From assembly GCF_001975985.1 (NCBI RefSeq), contig NZ_MTQF01000001.1, forward strand, positions 231,464 to 295,463: 64,000 bases of DNA, written 5' to 3'. How positions within the stretch are numbered: position 1 is the first letter of the stretch; the number at the start of each line of letters is the position of its first letter. Source of the DNA: [Flexibacter] sp. ATCC 35103. Its GTDB lineage: Bacteria > Bacteroidota > Bacteroidia > Flavobacteriales > Flavobacteriaceae. The position numbers were made by a program, and so were the translations under genes. The notes under the pieces were generated by a model. It was not told the origin of the DNA, did no database searches, and saw nothing but the letters and a program-made list of their open reading frames with translations. Below are positions 52,720 to 61,055 of the stretch, one piece after another.

Positions 52720-53040
52720 AAAGTTAGAGAATAGAGGGAAGAATATAGAGTATAGAAAAAAGAAGCAAGAAGCAAGAAGCAAGAGTCAAGATTTCAGATT
52801 ATGGATTATGGATTTTAATTTTTTTATGAACTATTTATTATAAATCTTATCTCTATACTCCATATTCTATGTTCTAAAATCTTGCTTCTATTCTCTATAT
52901 TCTATGCTCTAAAATCTATATTATATGTTCTAAAATCTTGCTTCTTGACTCTTGCTTCTATTCTCTCTATTCTATTCTCTAAAATCTTGACTCTTGCTTC
53001 TTTCCTCTATATTCTAAACTCTAAAATCTAAACTCAATTT
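52720..53040. repeat. Degenerate TCTTGCTTCT/TCTATATTCTA repeat region
   Basis: The gap between the DGPF and sigma genes is filled with repeated CTTGCTTCT, CTCTATATTCTA and CTAAAATC units, and inverted AGAAGCAAGAAGCAAGA near 52760. It is low-complexity spacer without an open frame. It may affect transcript stability between the two genes. Confidence 0.75.
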
Positions 53041-54279
53041 ATGAACCAGGAACTAATCCCCAACTTATTCAGGACCGAGTATCAGAAAATCGTTTCGGTT
53101 TTATGCAATCTTTTTGGTATTCATCATATTGAAATTGCCGAGGATATTGTGAGTGATACTTTTTTGACAGCATCAGAAACCTGGGCGATTAAAGGGATTC
53201 CTGAAAATCCAACAGCTTGGCTTTATACAGTAGCTAAAAACAAAACCAAAAACTATTTTAAACGAAATGATGTTTTTGAAAAGAAAATTGTAACCGAGAT
53301 AAAATACAATTCTACATTAAACAATCCCGAGATTGAACTTGATTTATCTGATAAAAATATTACAGATAGCCAGTTGGCGATGATATTTACGGTTTGCAAT
53401 CCCTGTAATTCTGACGAAGCACAAATTGCACTTGCCTTAAATTTATTATGCGGTTTTGGAATCAATGAGATTGCCGATGCTTTTTTATCGAATAAGGAAG
53501 TTATTTATAAAAGAATAAACCGTGCCAAGGACAAACTCAAAGAGGAAAACATTAGAATTCAAAATCCAAATGCAACAGAAATAAAAGAACGAATCGATAC
53601 GGTTCTTAAAACCATTTATCTTTTATATTCTGAAGGCTACTACTCTACTTCTCAAAACACGACTTTACGAAAAGACCTTTGTGCAGAAGCGATGCGTCTT
53701 GCCTATTTATTGATTCAAAATCAAACGACAAATTTACCCGCAACAAATGCATTAATGGCTTTAATGTGTTTTCACTCGTCGAGATTTGAAGCCCGAACAA
53801 CTCAAAACGGTGAAATTATTTTATATCAGGATCAGGATGAATCTCTTTGGAATCGGGAATTAATAGACAAAGGAACGTATTTCCTGAGTCAGTCTTCAAC
53901 AGGAAACACACTTTCTAAATACCATCTTGAAGCCGGAATTGCCTATTGGCATACCCAAAAAAAGGATACGCCTGAAAAATGGCAGCATATTTTAGAATTG
54001 TATAATAATCTGATTATTTTAGAATACTCTCCAATCGTGGCTTTAAACAGAACTTATGCCTTATCTAAAGTAAAAGGCAAACAGGAATCAATCGCTGAAG
54101 CCGAAAAACTGAACCTTACAAACAATCATTTTTATTACTCTTTACTCGGCAATTTATATTCCGGTTATGACAATAAAAAAGCCCTTCAGCACTTTCAAAC
54201 AGCACTTGGCTTAGCCAAAACTATTTCAGATAAAAACGTTATAACTAAAAATATGAAGCAGCTTTGTTTAAAGAATTAA
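53041..54279 (+). CDS. ECF42-type RNA polymerase sigma factor with C-terminal TPR-like extension
   Basis: The 412-residue protein has an N-terminal sigma2 region (EDIVSDTFLTASETWAIKGI, NPTAWLYTVAKNKTKNYF) and sigma4 region (LALNLLCGFGINEIADAFL). A C-terminal helical extension of over 200 residues follows (GEAMRLAYLL-like EAMRLAYLLI, LEAGIAYWHTQ, YNNLIILEYSPIVALNRT, LLGNLYSGYDNKKALQHF). This DUF6596/TPR-like tail is the mark of the ECF42 group, which lacks an anti-sigma factor and uses the tail for control. The DGPF gene upstream is the expected target. Confidence 0.9.
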   Translation: MNQELIPNLFRTEYQKIVSVLCNLFGIHHIEIAEDIVSDTFLTASETWAIKGIPENPTAWLYTVAKNKTKNYFKRNDVFEKKIVTEIKYNSTLNNPEIELDLSDKNITDSQLAMIFTVCNPCNSDEAQIALALNLLCGFGINEIADAFLSNKEVIYKRINRAKDKLKEENIRIQNPNATEIKERIDTVLKTIYLLYSEGYYSTSQNTTLRKDLCAEAMRLAYLLIQNQTTNLPATNALMALMCFHSSRFEARTTQNGEIILYQDQDESLWNRELIDKGTYFLSQSSTGNTLSKYHLEAGIAYWHTQKKDTPEKWQHILELYNNLIILEYSPIVALNRTYALSKVKGKQESIAEAEKLNLTNNHFYYSLLGNLYSGYDNKKALQHFQTALGLAKTISDKNVITKNMKQLCLKN

Positions 54280-54411
54280 GAACTCTTTGGTTATACCCCA
54301 AAACAGCTATTTATTTTTTTTGTCTTTATTTATCAATATTATGCTGTTTAGCTACAAAATCTTTCAAAAAAAGATTTAAAATTTATTTGAACAGCTGTTA
54401 AATCTTTAATA

Positions 54412-54430
54412 AATATTAATTGTTAATATT
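54412..54430. promoter_or_regulatory. AATATTAA-TTG-TTAATATT dyad over the Kai operon -33 site
   Basis: Two 8-bp arms flank the TTG of the promoter exactly, so a bound protein would cover the -33 element. It could be a repressor or activator site; the regulator is unknown. Confidence 0.5.
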
Positions 54431-54449
54431 CTAGGAAAACGTATATTTG
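54420..54449 (+). promoter_or_regulatory. Consensus promoter of the Kai operon
   Basis: TTG at 54420-54422, a 19-bp spacer and TATATTTG at 54442-54449 match the consensus fully. Transcription should begin around 54454, which is past the GTG at 54451. Confidence 0.75.
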
Positions 54450-54471
54450 AGTGAACAGAATATTAAATAGC

Positions 54472-56145
54472 GTGCAAGAACAATCAAAATCACATAGTTT
54501 TATATTTCCCAAAACTCCTACAGGAGTAGACGGCCTAGATGAGATTACTGATGGCGGATTTCCGAAAGGACGGCCTACATTAATCTGCGGCGGTGCCGGC
54601 TGCGGAAAAACATTGTTATCAATGCAATTCCTTATTAAAGGTATTACAGAATATAACGAACCCGGAGTTTTCATGTCATTTGAAGAACCTTCGGATGATC
54701 TTACTTTAAATGTAAAATCCCTTGGCTTTGACCTCGAAAAACTCAAAAAAGACAAAAAACTGGTCGTAGATCACGTAAGAGTAGAAAGATCTGAAATTGA
54801 AGAAGCTGGAGAATATGACCTCGAAGGTTTATTTATCAGGTTAGGACATGCAATAGATTCAATAAAAGCGAAACGTGTCGTACTTGATACCATAGAATCT
54901 CTTTTTGCAGGTTTGGATAATCAGGCAATTCTTAGAGCAGAGTTGCGCAGGTTATTTCACTGGCTTAAATCAAAAGGAGTAACAGCAATAATTACAGGAG
55001 AACGCGGCGAAGCAACGTTAACCCGTCAGGGATTAGAAGAATATGTTTCTGATTGTGTTATCGTTCTGGATCATAGAGTTATAGAACAGGTTTCTACAAG
55101 AAGACTTCGAATTGTAAAATACAGAGGATCTACTCATGGCACAAACGAATACCCATTTCTTATTGATGAAGACGGTATTTCGGTATTGCCCATTACCTCA
55201 TTAAAATTGGATAATGAAGTTTCTTCGGATGTAATTTCGACCGGAGTTCCCGGATTAAACGAAATGTTTCAGGGTGGCGGATTTTATCGCGGAAGCAATA
55301 TTTTAGTTTCCGGAACAGCAGGAACTGCCAAAACCACTATTGCGTGTTATTTTGCAAATGAACAATGCGAAAAAAAGGAAAAAACAATCTATTTTGCGTT
55401 TGAAGAATCACCACAGCAATTGGTTCGAAACATGAAATCTATAAATGTTAATCTTCAAAAACACATCGATAATGGTACTTTACAAATACATTCATCACGT
55501 CCGTCATTAAACGGTCTGGAGCTGCATTTGCTAACGCTTCGCAAGTTAATCAGGGAATTTAAACCTACTACAATCATCATTGATCCTATTAGTAATCTGA
55601 TTACAGTAGGAAGCGAACACGAAGTGCGTTCGATGCTTGTAAGACTTATTGATATGCTGAAAGCAAACAATATTACGGCACTTTTTACGTCTTTAAACAA
55701 ACAAACAGATAATCTTAGACCTGATCTTGCAGAAGAATCTGTATCATCATTGGTAGATACCTGGATTACGGTTCGTGATATGGAAGGAATTGGCGAAAGA
55801 AACCGTGGGATATTTATTGTAAAAGCCAGAGGAATGGGACATTCTAACCAGGTTCGAGAATTTGTAATTACAGATAACGGGATAGCATTGCTGGATGTAG
55901 AATTAGGACCACAGGGAATCCTTACCGGTGCTGCAAGAAAAACATATCAGTTCAAGAAAACAATTTCGGATATTAAGCTTCAAAATGAAATTAGCAGAAA
56001 AGACAGGGAAATTGAGCGTAAACGAAAAGTTCTTGAAGCAAATATAGAAGCACTTAAAAATGAATTTGAATCTGCAGAGGAAGAATTAAGTATCCTGAAA
56101 GCTACAGAAGAATTACAGGAAAAACTGTCTTCTAAAAAAAATTAG
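54472..56145 (+). CDS. KaiC-family double-RecA ATPase
   Basis: Two-domain P-loop ATPase of the KaiC family, possibly an ATPase switch rather than a clock. GTG 54472 (557 residues) is preferred; the longer GTG 54451 start would precede the transcript start implied by the promoter. Domain 1 has Walker A GGAGCGKT (about 40-47) and FEEPSDDL. Domain 2 has the Walker A variant GTAGTAKT, FAFEESPQQL and RGMGHSNQVREF. A C-terminal coiled coil (EISRKDREIERKRKVLE) ends the protein. Two KaiB genes, a kinase and a receiver follow in one operon. No KaiA is present, as in other non-cyanobacterial sets. Confidence 0.93.
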   Translation: MQEQSKSHSFIFPKTPTGVDGLDEITDGGFPKGRPTLICGGAGCGKTLLSMQFLIKGITEYNEPGVFMSFEEPSDDLTLNVKSLGFDLEKLKKDKKLVVDHVRVERSEIEEAGEYDLEGLFIRLGHAIDSIKAKRVVLDTIESLFAGLDNQAILRAELRRLFHWLKSKGVTAIITGERGEATLTRQGLEEYVSDCVIVLDHRVIEQVSTRRLRIVKYRGSTHGTNEYPFLIDEDGISVLPITSLKLDNEVSSDVISTGVPGLNEMFQGGGFYRGSNILVSGTAGTAKTTIACYFANEQCEKKEKTIYFAFEESPQQLVRNMKSINVNLQKHIDNGTLQIHSSRPSLNGLELHLLTLRKLIREFKPTTIIIDPISNLITVGSEHEVRSMLVRLIDMLKANNITALFTSLNKQTDNLRPDLAEESVSSLVDTWITVRDMEGIGERNRGIFIVKARGMGHSNQVREFVITDNGIALLDVELGPQGILTGAARKTYQFKKTISDIKLQNEISRKDREIERKRKVLEANIEALKNEFESAEEELSILKATEELQEKLSSKKN

Positions 56146-56151
56146 AATAAA

Positions 56152-56448
56152 ATGAAAAAAGAAGCTGTAGCCGAATGGCAATTACGATTGTATATTGCAG
56201 GCCAAACGCCAAAATCAATAACGGCGCTTGAAAATATAAAAAAATATGCCGAGGAACATTTAAAAGGAATTTATAGTATTGAAATTGTAGATTTGCTTAA
56301 AAATCCGCAATTGGCAGAAGGGGATCAAATTTTTGCTGTACCTACATTAGTTAGAAAATTTCCAGAACCTATCCGTAAGATCATTGGTGATCTTTCGAAT
56401 GAGGAACGAGTACTTGTCGGGCTTAATATAAAACCCTTAAACTCTTAA
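56152..56448 (+). CDS. KaiB-family protein, canonical
   Basis: The 98-residue thioredoxin-like protein matches cyanobacterial KaiB closely: [59 protein letters not shown] and NEERVLVGL. KaiB binds the KaiC CI ring after switching fold. It lies 6 bp after kaiC and 4 bp before a second KaiB-like gene. It is the better conserved of the pair and the likely KaiC partner. Confidence 0.93.
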   Translation: MKKEAVAEWQLRLYIAGQTPKSITALENIKKYAEEHLKGIYSIEIVDLLKNPQLAEGDQIFAVPTLVRKFPEPIRKIIGDLSNEERVLVGLNIKPLNS

Positions 56449-56452
56449 AAAA

Positions 56453-56752
56453 ATGGATGACTCATCTGATGGCTCAAGTACAACCAAACATAAATTTATG
56501 CTTTTTGTTTCGGGTATGTCTGTTAAATCGGGTCATGCTATCGAAAACCTGCGTAAAATCTGCGATCAGTATCTGAAGGATAATTATGAATTAGAAATTA
56601 TAGATATTAGCCGGGATACAGAACAGGCTGCGATACATCAAATAGTGGCAATACCCACATTGATAAAAACAGATCCTGCTCCAAGGAGGATTATTCTGGG
56701 CGATTTATCAGACAAGGAAAAGGTATTAAGAATCCTAAACATACGCAAATAA
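56453..56752 (+). CDS. KaiB-family protein, divergent
   Basis: The 99-residue paralogue of the upstream KaiB keeps FMLFVSGMSVKSGHAIENL, YELEIIDI, AIPTLIKTDPAPRRIILGDLS and KEKVLRIL. It has lost the [10 protein letters not shown] segment, which reads SRDTEQAAIHQ here. It may bind a different face or partner, for example the downstream kinase. It overlaps no gene and is followed by the kinase start 1 bp later. Confidence 0.85.
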   Translation: MDDSSDGSSTTKHKFMLFVSGMSVKSGHAIENLRKICDQYLKDNYELEIIDISRDTEQAAIHQIVAIPTLIKTDPAPRRIILGDLSDKEKVLRILNIRK

Positions 56753-56753
56753 T

Positions 56754-58010
56754 TTGAAGGACAATAATACAAATATAGAATCCCTAAAAGCTGAAATAGC
56801 TTCCTTAAAAGAGCAACTTTACGAATCTAATAGTATTGTTGATGCTATAAAAGAGGGAGATGTTGACGCATTGGTAGTAAATGCAAACGGAACGCCGCAG
56901 CTTTATTCGCTTGAAACCGCAGATTATACGTTTAGGCTCCTGATCGAAAAATTTGGACAAGGGGCATTGAGTATTTCCAGAAATGGACTTATACTATATT
57001 GTAATGATTATTTTTCAAAACTTATAGGTATACCTGCCGAAAAAATAATTGGAAATTACCTGTATCAATACTTTAATAGTATGGACAATTTTGTGCCAAT
57101 TATAGAAGCTTTGAAATATGGCATTACCACGCACGAAATTGTATTTAAAACACAAACGTACAGAAAAACTTTTCCTGCCTATATCGCCGTTACTGATCTT
57201 GAGCCTGCCGTTCAGGGAATTGGAATCGTAATTACGGATCTTACAGAGAAGAAAAAACACGAAGATGCATTAATACAGCATCAAAAGGAACTCGAAGAAA
57301 AAATTCATGAGTTAAATAGAATAAACGCTAATCTGGAGGAATTTATTCATGTAATATCACATGACCTTAAAGAACCGCTTAGAAAAATTGTGATGTATAA
57401 CGGAAGAATAGATGCAAGTTATCTTTCTGAAGCTGATGCCAAATCTATGAATGTGATGAAATCAGCAGCTTTAAGATTAAATTCACTTGTAGATGATCTC
57501 GTTAGTTATTCATCGCATACGGCACAGGAAGAACGTACAGAAATTAACCTGGTGGATGTAATTAGAGAAGTTACGGATGATTTGGAAATTATAATATCCG
57601 ATAAAAAAGCAGAAATCAAAATAGGAAAACTGCCTACATTAAAAGCTTCAAGAGTACAAATGCGCCAGCTTTTTTCTAACCTTATTTCAAACGCCATAAA
57701 ATACAGCAAGAAAGATAGTTTTCCTCTTATACAAATTTCTCAAATTGATAATTTTGAGACTGAGATTTCAAATCAAAATCATCAGTTTATTAAAATTCAG
57801 GTAAAAGATAACGGTATCGGGATGGAACAAAATCATCTTCTTAAAATTTTTACCATATTTCAGCGCCTGCATGCCAAAAATGAATATTCCGGTAACGGAA
57901 TTGGCCTTGCGATTTGTAAAAAAATCATGGAAAATCATTCCGGAAATATTACTGTGGAAAGTAAACCGAATGAGGGCACTACGTTTAACCTTTATTTCCC
58001 AATATTATAA
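56754..58010 (+). CDS. PAS-domain sensor histidine kinase of the Kai operon
   Basis: The 418-residue soluble kinase starts at TTG 56754 with a coiled coil (KAEIASLKEQLYESNSIVDAI). A PAS domain (about 60-180, LLIEKFGQGALSISRNGLIL, YCNDYFSKLIGIPAEKI) leads to a HisKA domain (about 195-260, FIHVISHDLKEPLRKI, phospho-acceptor His in ISHDLKE) and a HATPase (NLISNAIKYSK, VKDNGIGME, GNGIGLAIC). There are no membrane helices and no KaiB-like domain as in SasA. It starts 1 bp after the second kaiB and overlaps the receiver gene by 1 bp. It likely reads the Kai state or a PAS ligand. Confidence 0.9.
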   Translation: MKDNNTNIESLKAEIASLKEQLYESNSIVDAIKEGDVDALVVNANGTPQLYSLETADYTFRLLIEKFGQGALSISRNGLILYCNDYFSKLIGIPAEKIIGNYLYQYFNSMDNFVPIIEALKYGITTHEIVFKTQTYRKTFPAYIAVTDLEPAVQGIGIVITDLTEKKKHEDALIQHQKELEEKIHELNRINANLEEFIHVISHDLKEPLRKIVMYNGRIDASYLSEADAKSMNVMKSAALRLNSLVDDLVSYSSHTAQEERTEINLVDVIREVTDDLEIIISDKKAEIKIGKLPTLKASRVQMRQLFSNLISNAIKYSKKDSFPLIQISQIDNFETEISNQNHQFIKIQVKDNGIGMEQNHLLKIFTIFQRLHAKNEYSGNGIGLAICKKIMENHSGNITVESKPNEGTTFNLYFPIL

Positions 58011-58414
58011 TGCCACACTTAAATAATCTACATATTATTATTGCCGAAGATGATATCGATGATGCTGATATAATCTGTCACACTTTTACTAAAAACCCGG
58101 ATTTTGCAAAAGTAAGTCTTGTGGCTAATGGTGAAGAACTTTTAAATTATTTAGAAGATGCGTCAAATGAAACTCCGGACATTATCCTTACAGATATCAA
58201 TATGCCTATATTGGACGGCATTGAAGCATTACAGCAAATTTTGAATAACAACGACTTAAAAACAATTCCGTGTTTTGTATATTCAACAAGTATAAATCCT
58301 GTTTATAAAGAAAAATGCGACATGCTGGGTGTAAAAGCATATCTTATTAAACCATATTCTATTGAAGGTTTTGACGAAATTCCTAAAAGTATACTTTCGA
58401 TTATCGAACAATAA
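58010..58414 (+). CDS. CheY-like single-domain response regulator
   Basis: The 134-residue receiver has the acidic cluster AEDDIDDADI, phospho-acceptor Asp in ILTDINMPILDG, the Ser/Thr in VYSTSIN and Lys in LIKPYS. This Rcp1-like form commonly pairs with phytochrome-like or PAS kinases, here the one just upstream, with which it overlaps by 1 bp. It has no output domain, so it likely acts by protein contact. Last gene of the Kai operon. Confidence 0.92.
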   Translation: MPHLNNLHIIIAEDDIDDADIICHTFTKNPDFAKVSLVANGEELLNYLEDASNETPDIILTDINMPILDGIEALQQILNNNDLKTIPCFVYSTSINPVYKEKCDMLGVKAYLIKPYSIEGFDEIPKSILSIIEQ

Positions 58415-58445
58415 TACTGAAATAATAACTACATAATAGCAAAAG

Positions 58446-58472
58446 AGCTGGTCTAACGATCAGCTTTTTTTT
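58446..58472 (+). terminator. Terminator of the Kai operon
   Basis: AGCTGGTC and GATCAGCT form an 8-bp stem (one G-T pair) with a 4-nt loop, followed by eight T. Confidence 0.85.
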
Positions 58473-58918
58473 ATACCTTATCAATTTTTAGTTATTCTAT
58501 ACTAAAACTACAATTTCATTCTGTTTTCTTCAAAATCCAATCTCGAAGAATTTACTATGCTAACATAGGAAATTACTTAAATAATTGTTTACTATTTTAA
58601 AATAAATAAGAATTTTTTCAATATATTTAGTAAAACATCTTACTTATACTACAATGTTGATTTGTTAAAATATTGCGGAATATTCAATTTTAATACAATT
58701 CACTAGGTAAAATTTGTAACATTATTTTATGATTTAACACATTGTTCTATTATTATTTCGAAGCTAAAAAATTTCATATCAACCTCATTTCCATCAAAAT
58801 ACAATATTAAAATGATACGTTCTTATATTTTATAAAATTATTCTTACCTGATTATTTTTCAGTATCGTAAGAATAACATCGTTTTATGAATTTTTATTCC
58901 CCAATCTAAAATTATCAT
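58473..58918. other. 446-bp AT-rich intergenic region
   Basis: No open frame, RNA structure or repeat that I recognise. It must contain the promoter of the small protein at 58919. Confidence 0.4.
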
Positions 58919-59128
58919 ATGAAAATCAGAAAGTTAAAATTACTATTAGCCTTATTTCTTTGCATGGCTTTTAAAAGTTATGCCGCTCCTTCCCCTCCAC
59001 GACCACAAGCAATTCCTCCACCGGTAGGTGATCCGGCCCCTATAGACAGCGAAATTTGGATATTATTCGCAAGTGGTCTTTTGCTTGGCATATTTTTTCT
59101 GTTTAGAAATTCAAAATCGACAGTATAA
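58919..59128 (+). CDS. 69-residue PID-CTERM-like protein
   Basis: The small exported protein has a signal peptide (to about AFKSYAAP), a Pro-rich linker (PSPPRPQAIPPPVGDPAP), then IDSEIWILFASGLLLGIFFL and a basic end RNSKS. The order Pro-rich, P-I-D, hydrophobic helix, basic tail is that of PID-CTERM sorting tails. There is almost no mature part between signal and tail. It precedes a type IX-secreted protein by 69 bp in the same direction. Function unknown. Confidence 0.7.
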   Translation: MKIRKLKLLLALFLCMAFKSYAAPSPPRPQAIPPPVGDPAPIDSEIWILFASGLLLGIFFLFRNSKSTV

Positions 59129-59197
59129 CTATCACAAATGTAAATCAAGATGAACCGCAAAAATCCAAATCTATTACTACTCTAAAAAGTGAAAGTT

Positions 59198-61009
59198 ATG
59201 AAAAAAACAACATTACTTATTTTGATACTGGCCACTACAAAATGTATCTCACAAATTTATTTTAGTCCTAACGCAAACATGTACGTAAAAAACGAGGTTT
59301 TATATGTACAGCAAAATATAAATTTAGACGCGACTTCAAATTTATATTTACGAAATAACGCGCAATTGCTGCAAGGATCTGCCGGAAATTCAACCAATCT
59401 TGGTGTAGGTTTACTCTCTGTTTATCAAGAAGGCACATCAGACAACTTTGATTATAATTATTGGTGTTCTCCTGTTGGAAATGCCTCCGTAACTCCTGGA
59501 AATGAAAACTTTGGTATTGCAATGTTAAGCAGACCAACAAGTTCAACTGTTTCTACAACGGCAACCATTTTACCTGCAACCAATTCAAACGGAACTTCAA
59601 ACCCGCTTGCAATTGCTTCAAAGTGGATCTATAAATTAATTAATGCCAATAATTATTCGCAATGGCTTTTTGTTGGCGGAGCAGCAACTCTGGCTCCCGG
59701 CGAAGGTTTTTCTATGAAAGGAACGAGCGGCACTGATGCTGTCGATCCGGAAGGAACCGGTGTAACAAACAATCCCGGAAGTGCCCAGAGATATGATTTT
59801 AGAGGAAAACCAAATGATGGCAACATCACCATTACTTTAGGTATCAATAATGCCACATTAACCGGAAACCCGTATCCGTCAGCTTTACACTTAAACGCTT
59901 TTCTTTTAGATGGTTCTAACACTGCAACCGGAGGCGTCGCCTATTTTTGGCAACAGGATAAAACAGTAAATTCTCATACTCTTATAAGTTATAGAGGAGG
60001 CTACGGATCTTATTCTCCTGTAGATCTCGTTTCCCCGGGTGTATATGTACCTGCATTTTTTAGTTCTTATAATGCAGATGGCTCCGTAAACAATACCGGA
60101 TCATCATCCGGAATTGTAATAAACAGACAATATTCTCCTATAGGACAAGGTTTTGTTATTAGTGCCACCGCCACCGGAACAGCAACTTTTAAAAATAGCC
60201 ACAGGATATTCATGAAAGAAGGTTCAGGATCATCACAATTTGAAAGACAGGTTCCAAAAGAAAAAACGACTCAAAAAGAAGATTCTGCTCAGGAAACTAC
60301 CGAAGAAGTTGTAGAAGAAGTTCCACATTTTAAATTCAATACGATCATTAACAATGAATTTACCAGACAATTAGCACTGGCTTTTGTATCACAAGCGACA
60401 GATGGTATCGATATAGGTATTGATGCCCTAAACATGGATGATTCAGTGCCTAATGATGTGACTTTCTGGTTAGAAAACGGCAGTTATGTAATTCAGGGCG
60501 TTAATTTTGATGAAACAAAGAAAATTGCGCTTACTGCAAAAGTCGCTACAAATACTACTTTTAAATTTTATATTCCTGAAGTGGTAAATTTCGATAACTC
60601 CCAAATGATTTACCTGTATAATGCTCTTGATAACTCTTATCATGATATAAAAAACGGATCATATGAAATTAGCGTTGCTCCGGGCGTTTATCCTGACCGA
60701 TTTAAAATTGCATTTAAAAACGAACAAACTCTTGGTACCGGCAGCGAAACATCTAAACAATTCTTTATAATCCAGGATAATACCAATAGTAAATTAAGAG
60801 CTGAAAATCCTAATAATCTAGCCCTTAAATCATTTAAATTATACGATGTTTTAGGCAAAACAGTATTATCCAAAAAAGACCTTGGAACAGATCAAAATTA
60901 TACTTTTTCGACTAGCGGGTTAAGTAACGGAATTTACATTGCAGAATTCTTAACCACCAATAACGAAAGACTTACTGAGAAAATTGTAATCTCAAATTCA
61001 GGCAAATAA
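59198..61009 (+). CDS. Secreted surface protein with type IX secretion C-terminal domain
   Basis: ATG 59198 gives 603 residues; the GTG three codons earlier is less likely. A signal peptide ends near KCISQI. A long beta-rich, Gly/Asn/Thr-rich body follows (LYLRNNAQLLQG, the segment NYWCSPVGNASVTPGNENFG). The C-terminal 75 residues (FKLYDVLGKTVLSKKDLG, LSNGIYIAEFLTTNNERLTEKIVIS) form a type A sorting domain that directs export by the type IX system. No catalytic motif is seen, and the acidic linker QKEDSAQETTEEVVEEV is unusual. Probably structural or adhesive. Confidence 0.88.
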   Translation: MKKTTLLILILATTKCISQIYFSPNANMYVKNEVLYVQQNINLDATSNLYLRNNAQLLQGSAGNSTNLGVGLLSVYQEGTSDNFDYNYWCSPVGNASVTPGNENFGIAMLSRPTSSTVSTTATILPATNSNGTSNPLAIASKWIYKLINANNYSQWLFVGGAATLAPGEGFSMKGTSGTDAVDPEGTGVTNNPGSAQRYDFRGKPNDGNITITLGINNATLTGNPYPSALHLNAFLLDGSNTATGGVAYFWQQDKTVNSHTLISYRGGYGSYSPVDLVSPGVYVPAFFSSYNADGSVNNTGSSSGIVINRQYSPIGQGFVISATATGTATFKNSHRIFMKEGSGSSQFERQVPKEKTTQKEDSAQETTEEVVEEVPHFKFNTIINNEFTRQLALAFVSQATDGIDIGIDALNMDDSVPNDVTFWLENGSYVIQGVNFDETKKIALTAKVATNTTFKFYIPEVVNFDNSQMIYLYNALDNSYHDIKNGSYEISVAPGVYPDRFKIAFKNEQTLGTGSETSKQFFIIQDNTNSKLRAENPNNLALKSFKLYDVLGKTVLSKKDLGTDQNYTFSTSGLSNGIYIAEFLTTNNERLTEKIVISNSGK

Positions 61010-61055
61010 TTATATCCTTTAAATAAAAATATACACCAAACTAATATTAGAAATT

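Noticed and set aside
54451..54471. GTG start for KaiC at 54451
   Set aside because: It lies 2 bp after the -7 element, before the predicted transcription start; GTG 54472 fits better. The seven-residue difference does not affect function.
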